Shown here in pieces: positions 52,890 to 61,818 of a DNA stretch of 64,000 nucleotides. The stretch is from Catalinimonas alkaloidigena (GTDB taxonomy: Bacteria; Bacteroidota; Bacteroidia; Cytophagales; Cyclobacteriaceae). Every line of letters begins with the position of its first letter. Within the stretch, counting starts at the first letter, position 1. The stretch covers positions 3,849,001 through 3,913,000 of the forward strand of contig NZ_JAQFIL010000001.1 in assembly GCF_029504655.1 (NCBI RefSeq), written 5' to 3'. The notes beneath the pieces were generated by a model, which saw only the letters and a program-made list of their open reading frames with translations, made no database searches and was not told the origin of the DNA. The position numbers and the translations under genes were made by a program.

Positions 52890-53877
52890 ATACGGACCAC
52901 TCTTAATCGCCGAAATTGGCGGTAACCACGAAGGCAATTTTGAGTATGCTCTCAAACTTACTGACCTGGCCATTGCATCAGGAGCAGACTACATCAAGTA
53001 CCAGATGTACAGTGGTGATTCTCTGGTAAGCAAGATGGAAGGCGCACAGCGCAATGCCCACTTCAAAAAATTTGAACTCTCTCAAGAACAATTCATCATA
53101 CTCGCGAACAAATGTAAAGCAGCCAATGTAGGTTTCATGGCTTCGGTATGGAATCCTGATTATCTGAGCTGGATAGATGAGCACATGAGCATCTATAAGA
53201 TTGGCTCCGGTGACCTTACCGCTTATTCGGTAATCCGTGAGATTGCCAAAACCGGCAAGCCCATGATTCTTTCTACCGGACTGGCTACTTTACAAGAAGT
53301 TTTGGAAACAGTAGCTTTTATCCAATCCTTAGACGACAGATACAAAGAAGCAAATTACCTTTCTGTCCTTCAATGCACTTCTATGTATCCAATACCGTTT
53401 GAGGATGCCAACCTTTCGGTCATGAACCTGCTCAGACAGGTGACTCAACTGCCTGTAGGCTACTCAGACCATACGGAAGGCAGCAGAGCACTGGAGATCG
53501 CCGTTGCTATGGGAGCGGAGATTCTCGAGTTTCACTTTACTGATGAACGGGAAGGTAAAACCTTCCGTGATCATAAAGTTTCTCTGACGAAAGATGAGGT
53601 TCTAACATTAGGCCAAAAAATTAAAGACATTCGCAGCCTGCAGGGACATTACCTGAAGCGTCCCCTGGAAGTAGAAGGAGACCATCGTATCAGTTTTCGC
53701 CGGGCAGTCTATCCGGCGCATGATCTTATTGCCGGAACAGTCATTAAAGCAGAAGATTTGGTAAGTTTGCGACCAAATCATGGCATAGATGCCCGTGACT
53801 TTGACAAAGTGATTGGCAGAAAACTCAAAACAGAAGTACAGGCACATCAAAAATTAGACTGGAACTTATTTGAATAA
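52867..53877 (+). CDS. N-acetylneuraminate synthase (NeuB/SpsE/PseI) family
   Basis: A 336-residue synthase. The NeuB TIM barrel (about 1-270) has 'LIAEIGGNHEGNFEYALKL', 'GADYIKYQMYSGDSL', 'YKIGSGDLTAYSVIREIA', 'PMILSTGLATLQEV', 'VLQCTSMYPIPFEDANL' and 'VGYSDHTEGSRALEIAVAM'. The C-terminal antifreeze-like SAF domain covers about 275-336 ('RRAVYPAHDLIAGTVIKAED'). It joins phosphoenolpyruvate to a six-carbon amino sugar to give a nine-carbon nonulosonic acid; which one (sialic, pseudaminic, legionaminic) cannot be told. It overlaps the SpsF-like gene. Confidence 0.95.
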   Translation: MKHPWKGKYGPLLIAEIGGNHEGNFEYALKLTDLAIASGADYIKYQMYSGDSLVSKMEGAQRNAHFKKFELSQEQFIILANKCKAANVGFMASVWNPDYLSWIDEHMSIYKIGSGDLTAYSVIREIAKTGKPMILSTGLATLQEVLETVAFIQSLDDRYKEANYLSVLQCTSMYPIPFEDANLSVMNLLRQVTQLPVGYSDHTEGSRALEIAVAMGAEILEFHFTDEREGKTFRDHKVSLTKDEVLTLGQKIKDIRSLQGHYLKRPLEVEGDHRISFRRAVYPAHDLIAGTVIKAEDLVSLRPNHGIDARDFDKVIGRKLKTEVQAHQKLDWNLFE

Positions 53878-53884
53878 TAAAAAT

Positions 53885-55015
53885 ATGGAGTGGTTCAGAA
53901 AAGACCCTTTGACAATCAAACAGCAAGCCCAAAGCCAGGAACACTGGATCAGGGAAAGTGAGGAAGGCTTTCAGAGTTTTCCTGTAGATACCTACTTGGG
54001 AAAGAAAACTGATCTTCTATCGCTGAAAAAGAATATCGTTGGCAACATCAAAAAGACATTAGAATATTTTCAGAAAACCCGCACGGAAGTATATGCACAG
54101 GCAGGTTCAGAGATGGTCAAAACATGTCCGGTCTGCGAAGCCAGCTCCGATAAGGCGGTAAAAAAACTGAATGTCTATGGTGCGGAATATGCCCAGTGTC
54201 TGCAATGTACGCATGTATATGTACTGAACCGGCCTAATCCCAATGCCATTCACAATTTTTATCTGAGTGATGTTAACTATGCATCCACTTACACCGATAA
54301 AAGTGCTGCAGAATCCAGACTGCAAGCTATTGCCGTACCCTGGCGCGACTGGATGATTGAGGTGTTTGAAAAACAGTATGGTTTTAAGCCAAAAAAAATT
54401 CTGGATGTAGGCTCAGGAGCCGGTCATTTCGTGGAAGCCTGTCGCCGGGCAGGTTTAGAAGCTGATGGCATAGAGCTCAGCGAAGCTAGCCGTAAATTTT
54501 CTAAAGATATCTGGGGCATTGAACTGGATGGTAATGATTACACCGAAGTGTATGAGCGATATGCAGGCTATGATGTAGTGACTTTTTGGGGGCTTCTGGA
54601 ACATACCCCTAACCCCAAAGAACTACTGAAGGTCACACAATCTATTTTTGGGTTTGGTAAATCGGGGATGGTCATCGCCAAGCTTCCCCGCTGGAACTCG
54701 CTGAGCGGATTTATTCAAAATATCCTCAACCAGAGCATTGTACGTCACCTGGACCCTATGGGGCATATCAGTTGCTATACCGATGGGTCAGCAGCCGAAG
54801 TCTATTTTCAGACAGATTTCTACCCTACTGCTGCCTGGTATTACGGCATGGATGTCTACGAACTTTTTATGCAGCTCGGGCACAAGCTGGACCAGTATGA
54901 TGTTCTTACACAGACCAGCGAAGTGCAGCTCAATTTGCAGCAAATGATGGATGAAGCCAAGCTCTCGGATGGGCTCACGCTGGTAGGAGTTCCCAAGGAT
55001 AAGTACAAACATTAA
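53885..55015 (+). CDS. SAM-dependent methyltransferase with zinc-finger-like N-terminal part
   Basis: A 376-residue protein; ATG 53885 is preferred to a TTG that overlaps the NeuB-like gene. A CxxC pair at residues 81/84 ('CPVCEA') and 105/108 ('CLQCTH') suggests a small zinc site. The class I methyltransferase core starts with 'ILDVGSGAGHFVEACRRAG' (about 172-190), followed by 'LEADGIELSEASRKF' and 'VVTFWGLLEHTPNPKELL'. It is of the Methyltransf_23 type found in glycan clusters, probably O-methylating a sugar. It fits between the NeuB-like and GT2-fusion genes in the operon. Confidence 0.88.
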   Translation: MEWFRKDPLTIKQQAQSQEHWIRESEEGFQSFPVDTYLGKKTDLLSLKKNIVGNIKKTLEYFQKTRTEVYAQAGSEMVKTCPVCEASSDKAVKKLNVYGAEYAQCLQCTHVYVLNRPNPNAIHNFYLSDVNYASTYTDKSAAESRLQAIAVPWRDWMIEVFEKQYGFKPKKILDVGSGAGHFVEACRRAGLEADGIELSEASRKFSKDIWGIELDGNDYTEVYERYAGYDVVTFWGLLEHTPNPKELLKVTQSIFGFGKSGMVIAKLPRWNSLSGFIQNILNQSIVRHLDPMGHISCYTDGSAAEVYFQTDFYPTAAWYYGMDVYELFMQLGHKLDQYDVLTQTSEVQLNLQQMMDEAKLSDGLTLVGVPKDKYKH

Positions 55016-55031
55016 GATAAGCTTTTGACCT

Positions 55032-56435
55032 ATGTCAGCAGTGGAAAGTGTAATGGATCATCAGGTGCTGGTGAGTGTGTACATCACCAACTATAATTAT
55101 GGAAAGTACATCACCCAGGCAGTGGAAAGTGTGCTCCAGCAAACGCTGGACGACTTTGAGATCATCATCATTGATGATGGTTCCACAGATAATTCCCGGG
55201 AGATCATAGAGGATTATGCCCGGCACCCGAAGATCAAGGTGATCTTTCAGAAAAATAAAGGGCTTAATGTGACGAATAATATCGCATTGAGAGTTGCTAA
55301 AGGCAAGTACATCATGCGGCTGGATGCCGATGATTTTTTGGACCAGAATGCCTTATTGGTGATGTCTAATACCTTAGAAAGAGATCCTGAACTGGGCCTG
55401 GTCTTCCCTGACTACTACATTACGGATGAAAGCGGCGATCCTGAATCTATTCATAAGCGCCACGACTTTGACAAAGATGTATCTTTACTGGATCAGGCAG
55501 CCCATGGTGCCTGTACCATGATACGATCCAGCTTTTTAAGAGAACTGGGAGGTTATAATGAGGATTATAGCTGTCAGGATGGCTATGAGCTATGGGTGAA
55601 ATTTACTGCACAGCATAAGGTATCCAACATTAATACTCCGCTATTTTATTACCGGCAGCATGGCAGCAACCTGACAAAAAATGAGACACGTATCCTCACT
55701 ACCCGGGCTACGATCAACAAAGATTATCTGAAAGCGGATCAGGAAAAACAGCAAACTATCGCAATCATTCCTGTACGGGATGCTAACTCGGTGAACAACA
55801 AGCTGGCCTTCACCTTACTGGATGACAAGACTTTTCTGGAACATAAAATAGATCAGGCTGTGCTGGCTGAAAATATTTGCCAGGTGATTGTCAGCTCTCC
55901 TGACGAAAAGGTGAAGCAGTTTGTAATGGAAAAATACCAGAATCAGGTTTCGTTCATCAGTCGTCCCAGTGAACAGGCGAGGCTAAACGTAGGTCTGGTA
56001 GGGACAGTCAATCATATAATGACACAAGAGGTTGTTAGCCACCTCAAGCCTACGGCTCTAGCAGTGTTGGCCATTGAATTTCCTTTTGTAGATGCGCTTA
56101 CCTTAGACAATGCTATCAATACTTTATTTCTCTTTAATTCAGATTCACTGATTTCTGTACGTCCGGATACACATTTATTTTTTCAGCATCATGGACATGG
56201 CATGCAGCCTATACTGAATCAGGATAAATTTACCAAGCTGGAAAGGGAGTCACTTTTCAAATATACAGGTGGAATTTCTGTGACCAAGACCACTAAGTTC
56301 AGAGAAGAACAACAATTTATTACGGGTAAAGTTGGACATGTGGTTATTGATCAGCAGGCCAGCCTGGGCATTTTTAGTGAGTATGATTTAAAAGTAGCCC
56401 GTTTGCTGGCCAAACATTCGCTAGCACAGGCTTAG
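55032..56435 (+). CDS. GT2 glycosyltransferase fused to a CMP-sugar synthetase-like domain
   Basis: A 467-residue two-part protein. Residues 1-240 are a GT2 glycosyltransferase ('VSVYITNYNYGKYITQAVES', 'IIIIDDGSTDNSREII', the DxD motif 'RLDADDF' near 97-103, 'CQDGYELWVKF'). Residues 241-467 resemble a NeuA-type cytidylyltransferase ('TIAIIPVRDANSVNNKLAF', 'DDKTFLEHKIDQAV', 'QVIVSSPDEKVKQF', 'EFPFVDALTLDNAI'). The usual R-x-G-S-K-x-x-P-x-K-N loop is replaced by 'RDANSVNNK', so it may be catalytically weak. Such a fusion would tie CMP activation to sugar transfer. It starts 16 bp after the methyltransferase gene. Confidence 0.82.
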   Translation: MSAVESVMDHQVLVSVYITNYNYGKYITQAVESVLQQTLDDFEIIIIDDGSTDNSREIIEDYARHPKIKVIFQKNKGLNVTNNIALRVAKGKYIMRLDADDFLDQNALLVMSNTLERDPELGLVFPDYYITDESGDPESIHKRHDFDKDVSLLDQAAHGACTMIRSSFLRELGGYNEDYSCQDGYELWVKFTAQHKVSNINTPLFYYRQHGSNLTKNETRILTTRATINKDYLKADQEKQQTIAIIPVRDANSVNNKLAFTLLDDKTFLEHKIDQAVLAENICQVIVSSPDEKVKQFVMEKYQNQVSFISRPSEQARLNVGLVGTVNHIMTQEVVSHLKPTALAVLAIEFPFVDALTLDNAINTLFLFNSDSLISVRPDTHLFFQHHGHGMQPILNQDKFTKLERESLFKYTGGISVTKTTKFREEQQFITGKVGHVVIDQQASLGIFSEYDLKVARLLAKHSLAQA

Positions 56436-56437
56436 TT

Positions 56438-57421
56438 ATGATAAAATTTAATCAACAACACTTACTGATCACCGGAGGTACCGGCTCTTACGGGCAGGTG
56501 TTGGTAAAAAAGCTACTTTCAGCAAATACCGACCTCAAGTATGTCACTGTTTTCTCCCGCGATGAGTATAAGCAGTACGAAATGCGGCGTAAATTTCCTA
56601 CCACACAGTATCCTGCCTTGCAATTCATGATCGGCGACATACGCGATCAAGAGGCACTACTGCAAGCTACAAAAAAGGTAGATATCGTTATACATGCTGC
56701 AGCCCTGAAGCAAAATATCAGTGGTGAACAATTCAGTGATGAGTTTATCAAAACCAATGTGGATGGCACCCGAAATCTCATTAAGGTAGCTTTACAGAAT
56801 GAGGTAAAACAAGTTCTTTGCCTTTCGACAGATAAAGCGGTCTATCCTACTACCCTCTACGGAGCTTCTAAGCTATGTGCGGAAAAACTATTGCTTGCTG
56901 CCAATTCAAAGCAAAAAAACACGACTGTATTTTCTGTACTCCGTCTTGGAAATTTATTTGGTTCACGAGGCTCCATTTCTTCTGATCTGAAAAACAGGCT
57001 TGCAGATGAAACCATCACCATCACTGACCCTGATATGTCCCGCTTCAGCCTGACGATGGAGGAGAGTATAGCACTTACCCTAAAAGTGTTAGAGGTGATT
57101 AAAGGGGGTGAAATATTCATCCCTAAAATGGATACTTACCGTTTGGGTGATCTCATGATCGCCTTGAACAAAGATGTTGAAATTAAAAGCTCAGGACCAC
57201 GCCTCACGGAAAAAACACATGAGATCGCGCTTTCTTCAGAAGAAGCTCGCTTTACGTTTGAATGGGAAAACTTTTATGTGTTTATCAGCCCTACAGCAGG
57301 ACCATATCTCTATTGGCAAAAAAAAGGGAGCCCTGTGCCTCATGATTTTGAAATGAATTCTTTTCAAGCTCCCAAGCTAAGTATAGAAGTTTTGAAACGA
57401 TTGATTGATACCCATATTTGA
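56438..57421 (+). CDS. PseB-like UDP-sugar 4,6-dehydratase (extended SDR)
   Basis: A 327-residue extended SDR of the PseB/FlaA1/CapD family. The cofactor loop is 'ITGGTGSYGQVLVKKLL' (from residue 11). Catalytic residues sit where PseB has them: Thr131-Asp132-Lys133 ('LSTDKAV') and Tyr141..Lys145 ('YGASK'). 'MSRFSLTMEESIALTLKVL' and 'GGEIFIPKM' are typical of the family. It should turn UDP-GlcNAc into a 4-keto-6-deoxy sugar, the first step to pseudaminic acid or a related amino sugar. It begins 2 bp after the GT2 fusion gene. Confidence 0.9.
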   Translation: MIKFNQQHLLITGGTGSYGQVLVKKLLSANTDLKYVTVFSRDEYKQYEMRRKFPTTQYPALQFMIGDIRDQEALLQATKKVDIVIHAAALKQNISGEQFSDEFIKTNVDGTRNLIKVALQNEVKQVLCLSTDKAVYPTTLYGASKLCAEKLLLAANSKQKNTTVFSVLRLGNLFGSRGSISSDLKNRLADETITITDPDMSRFSLTMEESIALTLKVLEVIKGGEIFIPKMDTYRLGDLMIALNKDVEIKSSGPRLTEKTHEIALSSEEARFTFEWENFYVFISPTAGPYLYWQKKGSPVPHDFEMNSFQAPKLSIEVLKRLIDTHI

Positions 57422-57468
57422 TAATGCATAACTTCTTACCTTCAACTTTTAACATTTAACCTCTCGCT
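57422..57468. repeat. Low-complexity C/T-rich spacer
   Basis: The short gap reads ATAACTTCTTACCTTCAACTTTTAACATTTAACC-like words, close in style to the minus strand of 24054-24163. It carries no gene. It looks like the same degenerate intergenic repeat family. Confidence 0.3.
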
Positions 57469-58953
57469 TTGGGCATACTACAGCGACAGACGATCAAGTC
57501 TACTATTTATATTTACGCAGGTGTACTGATAGGTTTTGTCACCAGCGCATTGCTTTATCCTAAGTTTCTGACCGAATCTCAGATCGGAGTGATTGGTCTT
57601 CTGGTATCCTGGAGTTCTATTTTTGCCCAGCTAGCTACGCTAGGCTTCAGTGGTGCTACTATCAAATTTTTTCCTTACTTCAGAAATAAAGAAAAACAAC
57701 ATCAAGGCTTTTTATTTTTGATGCTGCTCGTCATGATGGCTGGCTTTGGGCTTTTCCTGCTTATCTTCTATTTGATCAAACCCTGGATGATAGAGGACGC
57801 CGGCGAAGAATCTTTACTGGTGGAATATATCAATCTACTGATTCCTTTTACCCTTTTCTCCCTAGTCTTTACCCTGCTGGACATCTATAACCGGGCTTTA
57901 TACAATGCTTCAACCGGCTCCTTACTTAACGAAACTGTAGCCCGCCTCTTTGTACTGTTTCTGGTCGGTCTTTTCATTTGGGACGTTTATCAATTTGAAG
58001 GTTACGTTACCTGGTACGTACTTTCCCGGGGGGTACTGGTACTTTTGCTGCTGGCTTTTCTTTTCTGGAAAGGTGAGCTCAGCTTACGTCCGGATTTCAG
58101 TTTACTGACGAAAGAGCGAAGCAAAGGAATGCTTAGCCTTAGCCTGTTTAGCCTCATTACCGGTTTCGGCAACCTAGCCATCATCAGAATAGATAGCATT
58201 ATGATCAACAGTTTCTATTCTGACGCTGAGGTAGGCATCTATCTCACTACTTTCTATTTCGGGACCCTGGTGCTACTTCCCTCCCGGGCGCTGAGGGGTA
58301 TAGCACCTACGATGGTTGCCGATGCCTTTAAAAATAATAATTTAGGAGTTGTTAATCGCATATATACCAAGAGTACGATCACCCAACTGGTAGTCGGATG
58401 CTTTTTCTTTCTGGGGATCTGGGCAAATATTGACAATGTTTTTGAGATACTTCCCGAATCTTTTGAAGCCGGTAAGTACGTCATCTTATTTGTAGGTCTG
58501 ATGAATATACTGCGCATGGTGGGAGGCATTAATGATGTGATCATCGGCTACTCCCAATATTATAAAGTAAATACCTACATCATGCTAGGCTGGCTGGCTT
58601 TGATTATCCTGACCAACTGGTGGCTGCTTCCCCTCATGGGAATTAGTGGAGCTGCTTTGGCTTCTCTGATTTCGGTACTTGTCGTGAACCTGATAAGGTT
58701 TGGTTTTTTGTATATCAGGTTTGGTTTTCAACCCTACAACAAAGGTCACCTGATCATTCTGTTTATCTCTGCAGCTACTTATTTGGTAGTATTCTGGATT
58801 CCTGCTATTTCTACTTACATACTGGATATCCTGATGCGAGGGGTATTGATTACTATCATATTCACCACTTCCATCTATTACTCCAAAACGGACATGGACA
58901 TCAATAAATTAATTGATGATAAACTGAAAAGTATCAGGGATTTTTTAAGTTGA
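57469..58953 (+). CDS. Wzx/MATE-type polysaccharide flippase
   Basis: A 494-residue membrane protein with about 14 helices, of the oligosaccharide flippase (PST/MurJ-MATE) class. The start is most likely the TTG at 57469, giving 'MGILQRQTIKSTIYIYAGVL', the usual beginning in Bacteroidota flippases. Typical segments: 'LLYPKFLTESQIGVIGLL', 'IIRIDSIMINSFYSDAEVGI' and 'LPSRALRGIAPTMVADAF'. It should move the lipid-linked glycan across the inner membrane for export. It is the last gene on this strand of the cluster and converges with the aminotransferase gene. Confidence 0.9.
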   Translation: MGILQRQTIKSTIYIYAGVLIGFVTSALLYPKFLTESQIGVIGLLVSWSSIFAQLATLGFSGATIKFFPYFRNKEKQHQGFLFLMLLVMMAGFGLFLLIFYLIKPWMIEDAGEESLLVEYINLLIPFTLFSLVFTLLDIYNRALYNASTGSLLNETVARLFVLFLVGLFIWDVYQFEGYVTWYVLSRGVLVLLLLAFLFWKGELSLRPDFSLLTKERSKGMLSLSLFSLITGFGNLAIIRIDSIMINSFYSDAEVGIYLTTFYFGTLVLLPSRALRGIAPTMVADAFKNNNLGVVNRIYTKSTITQLVVGCFFFLGIWANIDNVFEILPESFEAGKYVILFVGLMNILRMVGGINDVIIGYSQYYKVNTYIMLGWLALIILTNWWLLPLMGISGAALASLISVLVVNLIRFGFLYIRFGFQPYNKGHLIILFISAATYLVVFWIPAISTYILDILMRGVLITIIFTTSIYYSKTDMDINKLIDDKLKSIRDFLS

Positions 58954-58962
58954 TTTCCCTTC

Positions 58963-60057
58963 TTATTTCAGTAGTTTTTGCAAACATCCTGTAATATATT
59001 CTAACTCATCATTCTCAAGCTCAGGATATAGTGGCAGAGACAAAAGTTGTGCTGACTGCTTACTGGCAATAGGTGTGTCATGCTTAGTGTACTCCTGAAA
59101 TACCTGCATATCAGCCACCGCTTCAGGATAATGAATGGCTGTGCCCACGCCCATTTTTGCCAGCTCCTTCGCCAGCCAGTCTCTTCTGTCAGACTGTATC
59201 ACATACAGATGATATACATGATGAAAGCCACTTTGTTCAGCAGGTAGTTGAATCGGTAATCCTTTCAGCGCTTCTGTATACTTCCGGGCCAGCGCACGTC
59301 TCCGCTCATTCCACTCCTCTAAGAAACCTAGTTTAAAATTTAGTACCGCTGCCTGAAAAGTATCCATCCGGCTGTTGCGACCCAGGCGAATGTGCTTATT
59401 TTTTTCTACTTGTCCATGACTGGCAATTTGCCGGCAGGCTTCTGCCAGTGCATCATCCAGGCTTACGATAGCTCCTGCATCCCCTATCCCGCCCAGGTTT
59501 TTGGTAGGATAAAAACTGAATGTCCCTAAATCTCCCCAACTACCTACTTTCTTTCCATCAATAGCTGCACCATGCGCCTGTGCGCAATCTTCTATGACTT
59601 TGATCTGATACCTGGCTGCAAGTGCACAGATTTTAGGCATATCTGCAGGGTAGCCGCAAAGATGGATAGGTATGATCGCTTTGGTCTTTGACGTTATTTT
59701 TGCTTCAATCTTTTCAGGGTCAATAGTATAGGTTTCAGGATGGTTATCTACAAATACGGGCTTTGCGTTAAGCAGGCATGTGGCCTCAGCTGCAGACATC
59801 CAACCATTGGCAGGAACGATCACTTCATCCCCCTCTCCTATCCCCAGGGCACGAAGCGAAATTTCCAGTGCATCGGTACAGTTAGCACAGGCAATCGTAT
59901 GAGAGATATTCAGGTAAGTCGCAAAACTGTCTTCAAAAGCCCTTACAGCTTTTCCACCCAAAAGACTATCTTGGAGCATGACTTCATTGAGTAATCGTTG
60001 TATAGCAGAAAGTGTCTGCTTTTGTTGCCTGTACAGGTCCAGGAAAGGAATTTTCAT
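58963..60057 (-). CDS. DegT/DnrJ/EryC1/StrS sugar aminotransferase
   Basis: A 364-residue PLP-dependent aminotransferase. The PLP lysine is Lys186 in 'FSFYPTKNLGGIGDAGAI'; other family points are 'PFLDLYRQQ', 'CANCTDALEISLRALGIGEG', 'EVIVPANGW', and 'EDCAQAHGA'. It converts a 4-keto sugar to a 4-amino sugar. With the PseB-like dehydratase it could give the UDP-4-amino-sugar precursor of a nonulosonic acid (PseC role) or an N-acylated 4-amino sugar. It is on the opposite strand and 9 bp from the flippase gene, with its own promoter in 60058-60243. Confidence 0.92.
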   Translation of the reverse strand: MKIPFLDLYRQQKQTLSAIQRLLNEVMLQDSLLGGKAVRAFEDSFATYLNISHTIACANCTDALEISLRALGIGEGDEVIVPANGWMSAAEATCLLNAKPVFVDNHPETYTIDPEKIEAKITSKTKAIIPIHLCGYPADMPKICALAARYQIKVIEDCAQAHGAAIDGKKVGSWGDLGTFSFYPTKNLGGIGDAGAIVSLDDALAEACRQIASHGQVEKNKHIRLGRNSRMDTFQAAVLNFKLGFLEEWNERRRALARKYTEALKGLPIQLPAEQSGFHHVYHLYVIQSDRRDWLAKELAKMGVGTAIHYPEAVADMQVFQEYTKHDTPIASKQSAQLLSLPLYPELENDELEYITGCLQKLLK

Positions 60058-60243
60058 GAAAAATGAAGCAATACGTTTTATTTAATGAATTTTTTTTAAA
60101 ATTTACGGTCAATTATAATGAATACTTCTTATTAAAAGTACGTTAATCAAATAAGCCCTGTTTGAGGCACTCATTTTCGCTACTTCACTGATAAATTCGT
60201 TATACACAATAGTTATACACACAAATCTTAGTCATTTTTTTCT

Positions 60244-61215
60244 ATGAAAAAAATTGCGGTATTGACCTCAGGAGGAGATGCACCTGGTATGAATGCCTGT
60301 TTGAGGGCAGTAATTAGAGGAGCAATCTATCACGGTATAGAAGCATACGGTATCAAATATGGATATAACGGCCTCATAGAAGGTGATATCTATAAAATGA
60401 AATCTTACTCGGTAAGTAATATTATCCAGAAAGGGGGTACTATATTAAAATCAGCCCGAAGTGCTGAGTTTCGTACCAAAGAAGGCAGGAAAAAAGCTTA
60501 TCAACAACTACAAAGAAGAGGTATTGAAGGCCTGGTAGTGATTGGAGGTGACGGTACTTTTACCGGAGCCAGTATCTTTTATGAAGAATATGGCTTCCCT
60601 ATTGTGGGAGCGCCCGGTACTATTGATAACGACCTGTACGGTACTGATTACACCATTGGTTTTGATACCGCGGTGAATACCGCACTGGAAGCAATTGATA
60701 AGATCAGGGATACAGCTAACTCACACGATCGTATTTTCTTCATAGAGGTGATGGGTCGTGATTCAGGCTATATAGCCATCCAGTCAGGTATTGGAGGGGG
60801 CGCAGAGCTGATTATGGTGCCCGAAACCAGTACTTCTATTGATGATGTAATCCATGACCTCAACCAGGGCCGAAATACTGAGAAGACTTCATCCATTGTG
60901 GTAGTAGCTGAAGGTGATGAAGAAGGCGGAGCAATGGAGGTAGTAAACAAAGTAAAATCAAGGCTTAAGGGGAAAGATCTTAAAGTATCCATACTGGGTC
61001 ATATGCAGCGTGGAGGCGCTCCTACTGCTATGGATAGGATCATTGGGAGCCGATTAGGACTTGCTGCCTTAGAAGGGCTGCTAGGAGGTAAGAAAAACAT
61101 GATGGCAGGTATCATCAACAATCGTGTGGTGTACACTGACTTCAAAGAGTGTATCAATACATCCAAACCACTAGAGCAGGATCTGTTGAGAATGGTCAAA
61201 ATTTTGAGTATCTGA
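60244..61215 (+). CDS. pfkA: 6-phosphofructokinase
   Basis: A 323-residue ATP-dependent phosphofructokinase of normal length. Motifs: 'LTSGGDAPGMNACLRAVIRG' at the N-terminus, ATP/Mg site 'VIGGDGTFTGA', catalytic 'PGTIDNDLYGTDYTIGFDTA', and 'VEVMGRDSGYIAI' for fructose-6-phosphate. It commits glucose to glycolysis in the cytosol. The presence of a Gly after the second 'GGDGT' motif fits the ATP type rather than the PPi type. The gene is 28 bp after a T-rich run in an AT-rich spacer; the LemA-like gene follows closely. Confidence 0.95.
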   Translation: MKKIAVLTSGGDAPGMNACLRAVIRGAIYHGIEAYGIKYGYNGLIEGDIYKMKSYSVSNIIQKGGTILKSARSAEFRTKEGRKKAYQQLQRRGIEGLVVIGGDGTFTGASIFYEEYGFPIVGAPGTIDNDLYGTDYTIGFDTAVNTALEAIDKIRDTANSHDRIFFIEVMGRDSGYIAIQSGIGGGAELIMVPETSTSIDDVIHDLNQGRNTEKTSSIVVVAEGDEEGGAMEVVNKVKSRLKGKDLKVSILGHMQRGGAPTAMDRIIGSRLGLAALEGLLGGKKNMMAGIINNRVVYTDFKECINTSKPLEQDLLRMVKILSI

Positions 61216-61228
61216 TTAAATTTCTGGT

Positions 61229-61717
61229 ATGGGCTACCTGCCAATTATTCTTGCCTTGCTCGGCTTTGTTTTTCTTTGGGCTATTGTGAATTATAATAGT
61301 ATCAAAGTTAAGAAAGTGGAAGTCGAGCTGGCTTCTAGACAAGTGTTTCAGTTTGCCAGCCTACGCAATACCATCATCAAAAGAATGGCGAACATTGTGC
61401 ATGAAGATGATACCCTGCAAAAAATTGTAGGACAGGTACGTGAACAATTGAATGAGCTCACCACGGATACCAATAGTACGCAAGAGAAAATAGAAGCGGA
61501 AAAAAAGGTAACTCAATCTGTAAACGATATACCAGAAGGTTATGTGAAAAATTCTGCGTATAGTGAGGCATACCATCAACTTCAGCTGGCTCAGAACAAT
61601 TACCAGAAAGCAGCCTCCGTATATCATAAAAGACTAAAAGAATATCATGAGCTGCTCAATAGATATCCTTCTAAAATGGTAGCCAAGGTATCGGGGTTTA
61701 AGCCTGTCAGTGCTTAG
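61229..61717 (+). CDS. LemA-like membrane-anchored helical protein
   Basis: A 162-residue protein with one N-terminal membrane helix ('YLPIILALLGFVFLWAIV') and a long helical part. The pattern 'NYNSIKVKKVEVELASRQVF' and the C-terminal 'YHKRLKEYHELLNRYPSKMV' recalls LemA proteins, whose usual 'YN.LV...N..A...I' is only partly present, so it may be a distant relative. The function of LemA is not settled. Only 13 bp separate it from pfkA, so the two are probably transcribed together. Confidence 0.6.
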   Translation: MGYLPIILALLGFVFLWAIVNYNSIKVKKVEVELASRQVFQFASLRNTIIKRMANIVHEDDTLQKIVGQVREQLNELTTDTNSTQEKIEAEKKVTQSVNDIPEGYVKNSAYSEAYHQLQLAQNNYQKAASVYHKRLKEYHELLNRYPSKMVAKVSGFKPVSA

Positions 61718-61818
61718 TGTTATGCTGCATTAGTGTTAAGATGTTGATCATTTTAAGCCCAGAATTCTAACACTACTACATTAAGAACTACAATCTTATA
61801 AAACCTAAAACCATTATT

